This document shows positions 47,099 through 57,081 of a DNA stretch of 64,000 nt, piece after piece. The notes beneath the pieces were generated by a model. That model ran no database searches, was not told the DNA's origin, and was given only the letters and a program-made list of their open reading frames with translations. Both the position numbers and the translations under genes were made by a program. Numbering within the stretch: position 1 is the first letter of the stretch; the number at the start of each line of letters is the position of its first letter. Source of the DNA: Pogostemon cablin (lineage: Eukaryota > Streptophyta > Magnoliopsida > Lamiales > Lamiaceae); the NCBI GenBank assembly GCA_023678885.1, contig CM042982.1, forward strand, positions 11,470,001-11,534,000. Reading direction: 5' to 3'.

Positions 47099-47814
47099 TT
47101 ATGTCCACCTAATAAAAATTTCGCCCTCGAAATTCCAAATAAACTTACACCTTTAAATAAAGACGATCATTCCTATTGCTCCATTCGACTTAATAATTTA
47201 TATCTCCATTGAGCATATACGATCTCATATTCTTCCATACTTCAGACTTCTCACAATTCAAACTTAATAATTTTCCTTCATATTCAACTTATAAATTTTC
47301 TAACTAATCTCCTTCAAAACATTCATTGTCCAACTTAATAATCTCATATATATTCCATACCCACATCATTCACATGATAGTCTCCTAGCTGAGTCATTTG
47401 TCAATGTGCATCTCATTATCAATTTAAAATTGTCTAACTCATTATTTTCCTTCACCTTCTCAAATGCATGACTTAATAATCACTCATAAATCACTTATTC
47501 TCATAATAAATCATTTTGCGGCCTCAACTCGCAAATGTAAATATAATAATATTAATCTTCAATCATATTCCTCATTAAAAACAATTAAATCAAGATGAAA
47601 AACATCATGTACATTCATATCATCAAGTAAAATAATTTCAATATCATACCTTGTTGAAGCTGACGTCGTACCCGGTGGATGCGTAGCAAGAGACTTTTCT
47701 TTCATTTAAAATTTATTCAATTATGAAATCATATCATGTAAATTATGCATATGCGAAAAATTTTAAACAATTTTGAACAAGTATGCTGAATCGCATACAT
47801 GTCTGATATCATTC
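47099..47814 (-). other. Internal remnant of the chromovirus derivative
   Basis: On the minus strand the last 60 bases before the 3' LTR read like the end of a chromovirus Pol (NFEGEIFIRWT with a stop), followed by a short purine tract AGGTGGACATAA. The rest is AT-rich with TCATAT-type low complexity and no gene. A primer-site-like TGATATCAGA lies at about 47802-47811. Confidence 0.65.
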
Positions 47815-49512
47815 TGTCACACCCCAAATTTAATCAATATTATTTATATATTAATTCCTTTAATAAGAGCCTTTAAAAGGATTAGGAAAAATATTTTTTT
47901 AATAACTAGATCAATAATGACAGTAGGCTTTAGAAAGAAAAGTATATATTTATATATTAAAATTTAAAAAAAACACGCTCAAGTTTCTATCTAACTAGTC
48001 TGCAGAATTTGGAAAATAAATTAATACAAATCATAAAAAATATGCCTAGTGAGAAATTCAAAATTTTCATATGACTTAGTGAAAAGAGGTATGAGAAAAC
48101 CCCATACGTGAATGCTGTGAAAACTAGTTATAATAATATATCAAGTCATGCGGATTGATACTTAAAATCTATTTAAAAAACTTAATCATATTCCAAACTT
48201 TTATTTAGAAATAAAATCTCATTAGTGGCTTTTATTAAAGTTTTATATCTCTCCTTTGCCATCATACCCTCCGCTAGTACGCCGTCACGCTTATCTGAAA
48301 GGGGATAAAATATAGGGAGTGAGCAACCATAGCTCAGTGGAAACCACGCCACCGTCATAAATTAAATAATCTCATAAATAATTTATATACACACATATGG
48401 CACATAACACATATTCTCTATGACATATATTGAATCTTAACATGATAGTAAGACATCTTTTGCTCCGTTACCCATAACACATATATTGATAGATATCTCG
48501 ATTCGTTACCCGTAATATTGGTAGGGCACCCACCCTTACAGTCCAATACCCATATCACACATATATGATAAGGCATCTCGATTCATTATCCGTAACATTG
48601 GTAGGGCAACATTATGGTCCAAACTCATATTGCATATAAATCATATCTCATACTCTCATTCATAGCATGACATATCATATCTCATAATCTCATAATAAAT
48701 TATAACTCATAATCTCATTCATAAATCATATTTCATAATCTCATAATAAATCATATCTCATAATCTCATAATAAATCATATCATGACATAAATTAATACG
48801 TAAAAATAAAACTTAATAAATAATTGTACATAAATTCCCACCTTAAAATCTCTTGCGATAAGAATCGAATCTTATGCTTCTTGACCTGAAACTCTTTTGA
48901 AGTCCATCTTTGACCATGAGATAAATTTTTCCTTGAGTTTAAAATAGTAGTAGGGTACGGCAGCATCAAAAGAGAGTTGAGAATTTACAAAGATTCAATA
49001 GGAATGAAATTAACATGGGAGAGATAAAATTGAGAAAATGAATTGTTATCTCTCATTTTCTTTACGGCTCGTGAAATTGATTTTTTTGGGTGGAAGAAGA
49101 TCACAAGACCGGTATATGAAGAGAGCAGTATGGGGTTATAATTGATTATTCAAAACTTCCTCTATTAATAAGTTAATTGAGGATTTAAAATTTGCAGAGA
49201 AAACTTTCCTTAATAGAATACTAATTAGGAAGAAATAATATGCAGGAAAGACTTTCCTACTTTAAGAGATTTGATAGGCAAAAATTCATTTAAATGAAGA
49301 TATTGAAAAATACTGCAAGGAATACTTTTCCTTTTTTGATGAGATCACTCCCACAAAATATGACTTAAGAAATAATCACCCTGATTTGGAGGCTGACAAA
49401 ATATTATGTATTTTTAAATGACATTATAAGGAAATAAATTATTTGGGCTTAAAAATAATTTGGGCCAGTAAAAAAATAACATGAATAAACTTATAATTTT
49501 TGGGGTATTACG
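47815..49512 (-). repeat. 5' LTR of the chromovirus derivative
   Basis: On the plus strand begins TGTCACACCCCAAATTT and ends GGGGTATTACG, with the terminal CA changed to CG. A longer CATATCTCATAATCTCATTC tandem tract than in the other LTR (about 48640-48785) explains part of the length difference. Confidence 0.9.
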
Positions 49513-50105
49513 AATATGCACAAATGCCTAACATTCAAAGACGCGACCAAAATCTATCTTAAAACATCAAAGTCTAAAGGAACACATGGAGTGAGATTTA
49601 AGACATGTACAATAGTACTCAGAGTCTCACCCCAAAATGATGTAGACAATCCTGTTTCTGATAGTAGACATCTTACTCTCTCGACCATTGTTCTGTTTAT
49701 CCTTTCAACAAGCCCATTCAACTGAGGAGTCTTTGGAGGAGTCTTTTGATGTCAGATATCTTGCTCTCTGCAGTACTCATCAAAAGGATCAATGTATTCC
49801 CCTCCATTATCCAATCTGATGCATTTCAACTTCTTCCCAGTTTGTCTCTCAACTAAGGCATGAAAGTTTTTGAATACATCAAGCACCTGATCTTTCGTCT
49901 TCAATGTGTAGATCCAAATCTTTCTTGAGTGGTCATCTATAAAAGTAACAAAATATAAAGTACCACCAAGAGTTCTTGTTTTCATAGGAACACAAACATC
50001 AGAATAAATTAAAGCAAGTATACCTGATGCTCTGGAAGGAGTTGAGGCCTTGAAAGCAACCCGGTTTTGCTTTCCTGCCAAACACTGAGAGCACTTCTTT
50101 AAAAA
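49513..50105 (-). pseudogene. Copia integrase core segment
   Basis: The minus strand reads KKCSQCLAGKQNRVAFKAST (zinc-finger end), YSDVCVPMKTRTLGGTLYFV, FIDDHSRKIWIYTLKTKDQV, CIRLDNGGEYIDPFDEYCRE, then a stop. It continues in other frames with PQLNGLVERINRTMVERVRC, DWIVEVLNS-like decay, and RVFECxAFVHI at the insertion point. The catalytic residues are visible but the frame is broken near 49752. Confidence 0.85.
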
Positions 50106-51706
50106 TGTAACACCCCAAAAATTAGAAGTTTATTCACGTTATTTTATTATTGGACAAAATTCTTTTTAAGCCCAAATAATTTCTTTCCTTGTAATGTCAT
50201 TTAAAAGTACATAATATTTTGTCAGCCTCCAAATCAGCATGATTATTTCCCAAGTCATATTTTGAGAGAAATCTCATCAAAAAAGGAAAATCTTCCCTGT
50301 AGTATTTTTTTATTTTCAATATCTTCTTTTAAATTAATTTTTGCCAATCGAATCTCTGCCAAATTTCTATTACTATAAGGAAAGTCTTCCCCTGCAAGTT
50401 TCAAATCCTCAATTAAGTTTCTAACGGAGGAAAGTTTTAAAAACAAAATCTCTTGCAATCCAATCCGCTTTTGTTTCTAGTGCTTACCTTCACAATATAT
50501 ATATACACACACACATACACAAGCATGAGAATCCCTTTCTTCCCTCACTCAAAAATCAATTCTAGGGCCGCAACCAAAGAAATGAGCGATAATAATTCCT
50601 CTTCTCATTCTTATCTATTCCATGTTTATTCCATTCTTATTTAATCTTCATAAATCCTAGTTTGATATCTCTTTTGATACCTTCGCACTCCACCACTATA
50701 TTGAACTCAAGGAAATTTACCTCATGGCAAATAAAGATCGGAGGAGATTCAAATCGACATGTTTAAGGTTCGAATCATACTGCAAGTGATATAAGGTGGA
50801 AATTTATGTACTGTTATTTATTAAATTTCGCATTACGTGTTAATTTATGTCATGATATGAATGAAATTATGAGATATGATATGTCATGATATGAATGAGA
50901 TTATGAGATATGATTTATGAATGAGATTATGAAATATGATATAGGCAATACGGGTATTTGACTATAATGGTGTCCTACCAATATTACGAATAACGAATCG
51001 TGATGTCTTATCATATACTCCCTCCGTCCCACAAAGTTTGCATGCCTCTTCCGGCATGGAGATTAAGAAAAGTGATAACTTTTAGGGGTATTATGATATT
51101 TTTTGGTAATAAATAAATGACAAAGTATGTTAGGTGTGTTAGGTAATGGTGGTTTATTTATAAATAAGTGTATGGGAAGGGCGATTGTGTTTTACTTTTT
51201 GCTTTATTAGGAATATGCAAACTTTTGTGGGACAATCCAAAATGGAAAATGTGTCATCTAAAATGGGACAGAGGGAGTATGTGTTATGGGTATTAAACTG
51301 TAATGGTGCATTACCAATTTTATGGGTAACGAATCGAGATGTCTGATCATATATGTGTTATAGGTAACGGGTCGAAAGGTGCTTTACTATCATGTTAAGA
51401 TTCAGTACGTAAGTACATTTAAATTTTCATGTATGATATTATTAATTAGTTTATGATAGTGGCATGATTTCTACTGAGCTGTGGTTGCTCACTCCCCATT
51501 TTATCACCTTTCAGTTTAGCATGACGACATACAAGTGGAGGGTGTGATGGCAAGAGGAGACAAATTAAAATATTAATAAAGTTTAGAACCTATTGTGTTT
51601 ATTTTGTTTATTTATTCAAAGGTTTTTTGTCATATCCCTTTTCTTAAAAGACTTTTATTAAAGAATTTTACATTTAAACTCTATTTATGAATTTTGGGGT
51701 GTGACA
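50106..51706 (+). mobile_element. Solo LTR of the same chromovirus family, plus orientation
   Basis: Starts TGTAACACCCCAAAAATT and ends TTTTGGGGTGTGACA; it is the reverse complement of the LTRs at 45470-49512. It lies inside the Copia gene between the protease region (YFMQAKL) and the integrase zinc finger (KKCSQC). About 60-70 codons that normally lie between these are missing, and the 5-bp flanks (AAAAA, AAGTA) do not match. A deletion or ectopic recombination accompanied it. Confidence 0.85.
51018..51277. mobile_element. Stowaway MITE inside the solo LTR
   Basis: Left end CTCCCTCCGTCCCACAAAG and right end AAAATGGGACAGAGGGAG form inverted repeats, with TA on both sides (51016-51017 and 51278-51279). 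260 bp, absent from the two LTRs of the same family at 45470-49512, so it inserted after this LTR. Confidence 0.93.
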
Positions 51707-52387
51707 AAGTAGCTTTGCTTGCATAAAATACAACGAAGAATATTTTTGGCCTCTAGCAACAACTAAAGAGCCTCTTGTGAGCTTTCACCGACCGTCGAAG
51801 AACATACTGCAGAAACCTTCATCATCAAGTCTCCCAACGGATATCAAGTTCAACGAAGATCAAGCAAACGCTTCACATTTCTCAAAATAAGTGTAGCACC
51901 ATTACTAGTATGCAAACATACATCTCCAATGCCAATGGCTTTAGCTAAGCTATCATCACCCATCCTGATATTTACATAGACACCTGACATGTAGGATGTG
52001 AACATCTCTCTATGAGATGTGGCATGTATGGATGCACCACTGTCAACCACCCAACTACTTTCATGATATGCAAGATTGACAACTTCATAATCACGAAAAA
52101 TAAGAAAATCACCTGTTACAGCAGATACTCGATCATCATCTTTCGTTTCATAATTCTTTCTTTCTTTCCTGTTTTCTTTCTTGTCATCTTACTTGGGTTT
52201 TCTGCAATGTCTTGCTATGTGTCCTGGAGTTTTATAATTCCAACACTCAACCTTACTGTATCTGTTGGATTTACTCTTTCTTTTTTGCTTTCCTTTTGGA
52301 CCTCTACTTTTACTTCTCCCCATCTTCTCTATAACAAAAACCTCTGATTGCTGAAAAAGCCCGACGATTTTCTTCTCATTTTCTCAT
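51707..52387 (-). pseudogene. Copia protease and nucleocapsid region, broken
   Basis: The minus-strand frame 52050-51850 reads MVDSGASIHATSHREMFTSY with an intact aspartic protease active site, then GDVCLHTSNGATLILRNVK. Upstream is a basic region and the CCHC zinc knuckle (VECWNYKTPGHIARHC), followed by a stop. Downstream it ends at RGSLVVARGQKYSSLYFMQA, where the solo LTR begins. Confidence 0.85.
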
Positions 52388-52915
52388 TCAAACACTGTCC
52401 TTAACCAAATCCATTATAATGGTACCATCAGGGGCTAAATTAGACAAAGATGTCCTGAATGTCTTCCATGAATCCAGCAATGTACCAAGAAGCCATAAGC
52501 CCTGTATTTCATCTTCAAAGTTGATATTCATTTCTGACAACTGATTAATGATGCCCTGAAATGAATTCAAGTGATTAGTCATAGGAGTGTTATCTTTGAA
52601 TTTCAAGTTCATCAACTTCTTGATTAGAAATAACTTGTTGTTCCCAATTTTTCTAGCATACAGTTGCTCCAACTTTTCTACAATGTCCATGCATTTCTTT
52701 CTCCACTAACATGGTTCAACACATTATCATCCACCCACTGCCTAATGTAACTACACACTTGACGATGCAATATTTTCCATTGATCATCTGCTCTATCATC
52801 AGGCTTTTTGGCATCAAATACAGGCACGTAATAATCTTTCACATCGAAAAGATCATCCATCTTCCCTTTCCACACATGATAATTTGAACCATTGAGATTC
52901 ACCATTCTACTATTA
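52388..52915 (-). pseudogene. Copia gag, frameshifted
   Basis: The minus strand reads MVNLNGSNYHVWKGKMDDLF, YYVPVFDAKKPDDRADDQWK, RQVCSYIRQWVDDNVLNHVS, then with a frameshift near 52680 continues EKLEQLYARKIGNNKLFLIK, FQGIINQLSEMNINFEDEIQ and SWKTFRTSLSNLAPDG. This is a complete UBN2-type gag core with one frame break. Confidence 0.9.
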
Positions 52916-52955
52916 CTGATTTCCAGATTCACCACAAGACACAGAGTAGAAACCC

Positions 52956-52967
52956 GCTCTGATACCA
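52956..52967 (-). other. Copia primer-binding site (initiator tRNA-Met type)
   Basis: On the minus strand TGGTATCAGAGC lies three bases inside the LTR end TCCTAACA (52971-52978). This fixes the 5' end of the Copia internal region. Confidence 0.9.
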
Positions 52968-52978
52968 CTTTGTTAGGA

Positions 52979-53723
52979 CACAAGCAAAGACGAAAGTCTA
53001 GCATCCCTTCAATATCTTCAAGTCAAAAATAATATCTGATCAGAAATCAAGGTGTCAAGCCCCTTCGATCCAGCATTCTTTCAAAAAAAGTCTCCTATCA
53101 GAGATCAAGGTGTCAAACCCCTCTGATTCAGTGTTCTTTCAGCCAACAGCCTCCGATCAGAGATCAATGTGTCAAGCCCCTCAGATCCAGCATTCTTCCA
53201 AAGAATAGCCTCCGATCAGAGATTAAGGTGTCAAGCCCCTCCGATCTGGCGTTCTTCCAGCCAACAGCCTCCGATCAGAGATCAAGGTATCAAGCCCCTC
53301 CAATCTGGCATTCTTCCAGTCAACTGCCTCCGATCAAAGATCAAGGTGTCAAGCCCCTCCGATCCGGCGTTCGTCCAGTAAATGACTTTCTTTCATAGAA
53401 AGCTCTCCAGTCAACGTTCAATCCGAACAAAGGCTCAACGCCTCCGGATCAACGACACAAGACAACACATCCGAGCTCGGACAAGCTTCATTTTAAGATC
53501 CAGCTCAACACACACGCTGTTAACACAGTCAGCATACACTCCAGTCAAAGAAGTCAAAGTCAACACACACAAGTCAAGTCAAGCCAAATTGGTTCGAGAG
53601 AAGAATCAGAGAATTGATTGAGATTGTAACCCACTTGCATATTCTCCAAATTAAATCCATCTGAAATTATCTTTGAACTCAATTTGTATTTATTTTACTA
53701 TAAATACAAAATTTTTTGTTACA
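52979..53723 (+). repeat. 5' LTR, truncated, with 59-bp minisatellite
   Basis: Matches 56322-57081 from about GCAAAGACGAAAGTCTAGC to the end TTGTTACA. The first about 370 bp of the LTR are absent. Confidence 0.9.
53034..53387 (+). repeat. 59-bp minisatellite, 5' LTR copy
   Basis: About six units start near 53034, 53093, 53152, 53211, 53270 and 53329, each like TCCGATCAGAGATCAAGGTG followed by TCAAGCCCCTCCGATC and CGTTCTTCCAGCCAAC. The period of 59 is not a multiple of three, so the open frames across it are by-products. Confidence 0.95.
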
Positions 53724-53728
53724 AATTT

Positions 53729-53747
53729 TGGCACGCCCAATGGGACC
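53729..53747 (+). other. Primer-binding site of the Tat-like element
   Basis: TGGCACGCCCAATGGGACC starts six bases after the LTR end. It has the TGG start of a tRNA-complementary site and the GGCACGCCC form common in plant Gypsy elements. The tRNA was not identified. Confidence 0.75.
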
Positions 53748-55140
53748 GTCTCTACCTTTCATCTTTTCTCTCTACAATCTCAAAGTTACAAAGAATGACT
53801 CCACTTAGGATCGCGATCAAAAGATCATCTACCTCAAAACCTTCAAAGCTACAAGTTGTGAAGACTCAAATGATGACTCCACTAAAGATTGTGATACGAA
53901 GGCCTACTGCATCAAAGCCTCCAGAGTTGCAAACTGAAAAAGTTGAACTTGTTACAAGAAGTATGTCTGAAAGCTCCGTAGAGGCAAACCATATGGTGGG
54001 GATTACTCTCAATAAGCCATTGCACGGAGACAAGGGTGGTGAAAATGTTTCTGGTTGCTCAACTCCTCATTCAATGCCATGCTCGTCATCCACCTCAGCT
54101 GTAGCTGCAGTGATGACAACGAATGCTATAACCATGGAGGAACAACTTACAAGTCTGATGAGAGCCATTAAAGGACTCAACAAGCACATGGAAACTCAAG
54201 ACGTAAAGATCTCCGTACTTATGAAGAAAATGGATAATACTAAGACAAGCCATGTAAATAAGAAACAAGTTGAGGATGAGCACAAGGAGGAAGACTCGAC
54301 GGAACTACATCTTTTTGAAGAGAAGCCAGCTAAGGAAAAAATACAAATTTCAGTTGACGAAATACTTTCTGCCAACCAACTAAAGGCCATTGTGTTGGAG
54401 ATGATAAAAGATAAGTTTAAAGGGAGCTCTCAATCTTCTGTTTCCTATAAAAACACTTATACAAAGAAAATTGATATCTTGAGGATGCCAACTGACTACC
54501 AACCTCTCAAGTTTTAACAATTCGACGGCAAAGGAAACCCGAGATAGCACGTGGCACACTTTATTGAGACATGCAATGATGCTGGGACCTACGAAGATCA
54601 CATGGTGAGATAATTCGTTCGATCACTGAAAGGAAATGCCTTCGATTAGTACATCGACTTGGAAGCCAACTCCATCGATAGTTGGGGACAAATGGAAAAA
54701 GAATTCCTCAACCGCTTCTATAGCACACGAAGAACTGTTAGCATGATGGAGTTAACAAATACTCGTCAAAGTGATGAAGAATACGTCATCGACTATATCA
54801 ACAGATGGAGGAGCCTAAGCCTCAATGGCAAAGAAAAGATGTCAGAAACTTCAGGAATTGAAATGTGCATTCAAGGGATGTAATGGAATCTTAGCTACAT
54901 ACTCCAAGGAATTCGGCCTAAAACTTTTAAAGAGTTTACTACAAGATCTCACGATATGGAGTTGATCTTGACATCAAATGGTCCTTTATTCAAGACTCTT
55001 ATGAGTTTGAAGACATGTCTTCTGATAAGCTTGTAGAAGAGGAACCACAAACAAAGACAACAGTTTCCATAAAGATTCATAGAAATGAAGTTGAAATAAG
55101 AAAAAGAATCGCATCCCAAGATTGGGGGCAATGAACTATT
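53748..55140 (+). pseudogene. Tat-like gag, broken
   Basis: The open frame 53684-54517 begins in the LTR (its ATG is not meaningful) and holds an N-terminal region with MTPLRIAIKRSSTSKPSKLQ and a near-repeat MTPLKIVIRRPTASKPPELQ, a coiled-coil-like part (LTSLMRAIKGLNKHMETQ) and IDILRMPTDYQPLKF. A stop follows. The capsid core continues with QFDGKGNPR, HVAHFIETCNDAGTYEDHMV, FVRSLKGNAF, EKEFLNRFYSTRRTVSMMEL, YINRWRSLSLNGKEKMSE and EMCIQGM, interrupted by about five stop codons. Several of these are at Gln, Trp or similar codons, as expected from C-to-T decay. Confidence 0.88.
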
Positions 55141-55149
55141 GATAAATCA

Positions 55150-55720
55150 AACACAAAGCTCCTCGACACGAGTGTAAACTGTCTACTCAACACTCCTTGA
55201 TACAAGCTTAAACTATCTAAAGTTCTCAAATTAAGCTCTTTGATATGAGCTAAAACTATCTACAAAGTCACGCTCCTTGATATGAGCTAAAACTATTTAA
55301 AATCTCTACACATTACGCTCCTCGACATGAGAGAAAACTATCCACACAATGCTCCTCGACATGAGTGAAAATTGTTTACACAAGGCTCCTTAATATGAGT
55401 ATAAACTATCTACACATCAAATCAAATCTCTTTGAGAAGAGATTAAACTCTCTACAAGTTATTCTCCTCGATACGAGATAAAACTGTTAACACAATGCTC
55501 CTTGACACGAGATAAAACTGTCCACACAATACTGCTCGACATGAGTGAAATATGTCCACACAACGCTCCCTGAAACAAGTTCAAACTGTATACAAGTTCA
55601 AATTCAAGACACATTGACACGAGTATAAATTGTCAGCAAATTCAATTGAACGCTCCATGATGCACGATCATAAATTGCATGTTACTCCTAGCTCCCATGA
55701 GTATAAACTGTATACGGCAC
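55150..55720 (+). repeat. Degenerate array of CTCCTYGAYAYGAG motifs
   Basis: Some 15 or more units of 30-45 bp share a core like GCTCCTCGACATGAG, then AAACTATCTACA. Spacing is irregular and unit divergence high. No ORF crosses it. It occupies the place where pol would lie in a full element. Confidence 0.85.
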
Positions 55721-55931
55721 CCCCAATTCAATTCAAATCATGTCTCCTTGAACTACGTCATGACTTGATCCTCTGCAAAGGAGGTACGTAGGAAGCTTAG
55801 CACTCTGCTAAGTTTAGTCAAAATTCAGGCTATTCATATTAAGTTGGTGAGGCAAGCAATAAAATTCAATCATGTTGATCAAGAATGGATTATCGCAATT
55901 TATTCATTTCAACACAAAGGCGTTCGTGAAC

Positions 55932-55949
55932 AAAATACGAGGGGGCATT
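55932..55949 (+). other. Polypurine tract of the Tat-like element
   Basis: TACGAGGGGGCATT lies directly before the 3' LTR start TGTAGGCAC. Confidence 0.8.
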
Positions 55950-57081
55950 TGTAGGCACTTGAATTTTATTGCATATTAAAGGAAAATATGTGGCAAATTA
56001 ATGCAATAATTATCAATTAATTATTTATTTATTAAGGAATTTAAATAAATAAATTCATAAAATAAATTAGTGAATAATTGATAATTGGGCCAAATCCAGT
56101 TAAATAAACCCAAGTTAAAGGTGGCATGATCATCTCAAACAAGCCCGGATAAATTAAATCAGGCTCAATCAAGTTGGAGGCCCAAGCCCGCAGAATTAGG
56201 TCAAATCAGCACTAACCAATCAAATTGCGAGTTATATATGGGGTATCCTCACCTTTCACCTATATAAAGAGCCTTCCTCCATTCATTCCAGACACTCAAG
56301 GCTCTGAAAAGATCCGAAGAACGAGCAAAGACGAAAGTCTAGCCTCCCTTCAAGATCTTCAAGTCAAGAACAGCATCCGATCAGAGATCAAGATGTCAAG
56401 CCCTTCTGATCCAACGTTCTTCCAAAGAACAGCCTCCAATCAGATATCAAGGTGCCAAGCCCTTCCGATCCGGTGTTTTTTCGGCCAACAGCCTCCGATC
56501 AGAGATCAAGGTGTCAAGCCCCTCCGATCCAGCGTTCTTCCAAAGAACTGCCTCCGATCAGAGATCAAGGTGCCAAGCCCCTCCGATCCGGCGTTCTTCC
56601 AGCCAATAGCCTCCAATCAGAGATCAAGGTGTCAAGCCCCTCTAATCCGGCGTTCTTCCAGCCAATCGCCTCCGATCAGAGATCAAGGTGCGTAGCCCCT
56701 CTGATCCGGCGTTCTTCCAGTCAACGGCTTTCTTTTGCAAAAAGCTCTCCAATCAACGTTCGATCCGAACAAAGGCTCAACCCTTCGGATCCACAATATA
56801 AGAACTACACATCCTAGCTCGGACAAGCTTCATTTGAAGATCGAGCTCAACACACACGCTGTCAACACAGTCAGCATACACTCCAATCAAAGAAGTCAAA
56901 ATCAACACACACAAGTCAAGTTAAGTCAAAGTCAAGTCAAGTCAAATTGGTTTGAGAGAAAAATTAGATGATTGATTGAGATTGTAACCCGCTTACATAT
57001 TCTCCAAATTAAATCCATCTGAAATTATCTTTGTACTCAATTTGTATTTATTTTATTATGAATATAAAATTTATTGTTACA
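55950..57081 (+). repeat. 3' LTR of the Tat-like element
   Basis: 1132 bp, TGTAGGCACTTG to ATTGTTACA. It holds the TATATAAAGAGCC promoter-like box near 56260 and the minisatellite. Confidence 0.88.
56376..56730 (+). repeat. 59-bp minisatellite, 3' LTR copy
   Basis: About six units start near 56376, 56435, 56494, 56553, 56612 and 56671, the same unit and copy number as in the 5' LTR. Confidence 0.95.

Larger units (their letters stand above)
45470..49512 (-). mobile_element. Non-autonomous chromovirus (Tekay/Del-like) derivative with two LTRs
   Basis: Two direct repeats (45470-47098, 1629 bp; 47815-49512, 1698 bp) flank only 716 bp of internal sequence. A target duplication AATAT lies at 45465-45469 and 49513-49517. 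On the minus strand the LTR runs from TGTAACACCCCAAAA to TTGGGGTGTGACA, with the CACCCC ends typical of Tekay/Del chromoviruses. A degenerate TGATATCAGA primer site lies next to the 5' LTR. The inside has no gag or pol, apart from a likely last scrap of pol before the polypurine tract. It would need another element's proteins to move. Confidence 0.88.
41900..52978 (-). mobile_element. Copia retrotransposon, minus strand, broken by three LTR insertions
   Basis: In element order on the minus strand: a trace of the 5' LTR (52971-52978), primer site (52956-52967), gag (about 52390-52910), protease (51850-52065), [solo LTR 50106-51706], integrase (49513-50105), [chromovirus derivative 45470-49512], integrase C-terminal part (45396-45469), [solo LTR 44020-45395], linker and reverse transcriptase (about 42521-44019), RNase H (about 41990-42270). 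The 3' LTR is not visible; purine-rich AAAAAGGGTGAGATTTGG near 41976 may be the polypurine tract. Taking out the insertions restores the gene order of a normal Copia polyprotein. Confidence 0.9.
52979..57081 (+). mobile_element. Tat-like gag-only retrotransposon, 5'-truncated
   Basis: Truncated 5' LTR (52979-53723), primer site, gag remnant, a motif array, polypurine tract and full 3' LTR (55950-57081). The 5' LTR lacks about its first 370 bp and is joined directly to the last bases of the neighbouring Copia LTR. There is no pol, so it is a non-autonomous element. The gag core (QFDGKGNPR, FLNRFYSTRRTVSMMELTNT) is typical of plant Ty3/Gypsy gag-only families of the Tat type. Confidence 0.85.

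Noticed and set aside
53169..53381. Open frames across the 59-bp minisatellite (also 56225-56817) as repeat proteins
   Set aside because: The unit is 59 bp, not a multiple of three, so the peptide changes frame in each unit. The sequence is LTR, duplicated at the other end of the element.
53034..53387. Minisatellite or other regular repeats as a CRISPR array
   Set aside because: Units are contiguous without variable spacers, lie inside LTRs of a plant retrotransposon, and there are no cas genes.
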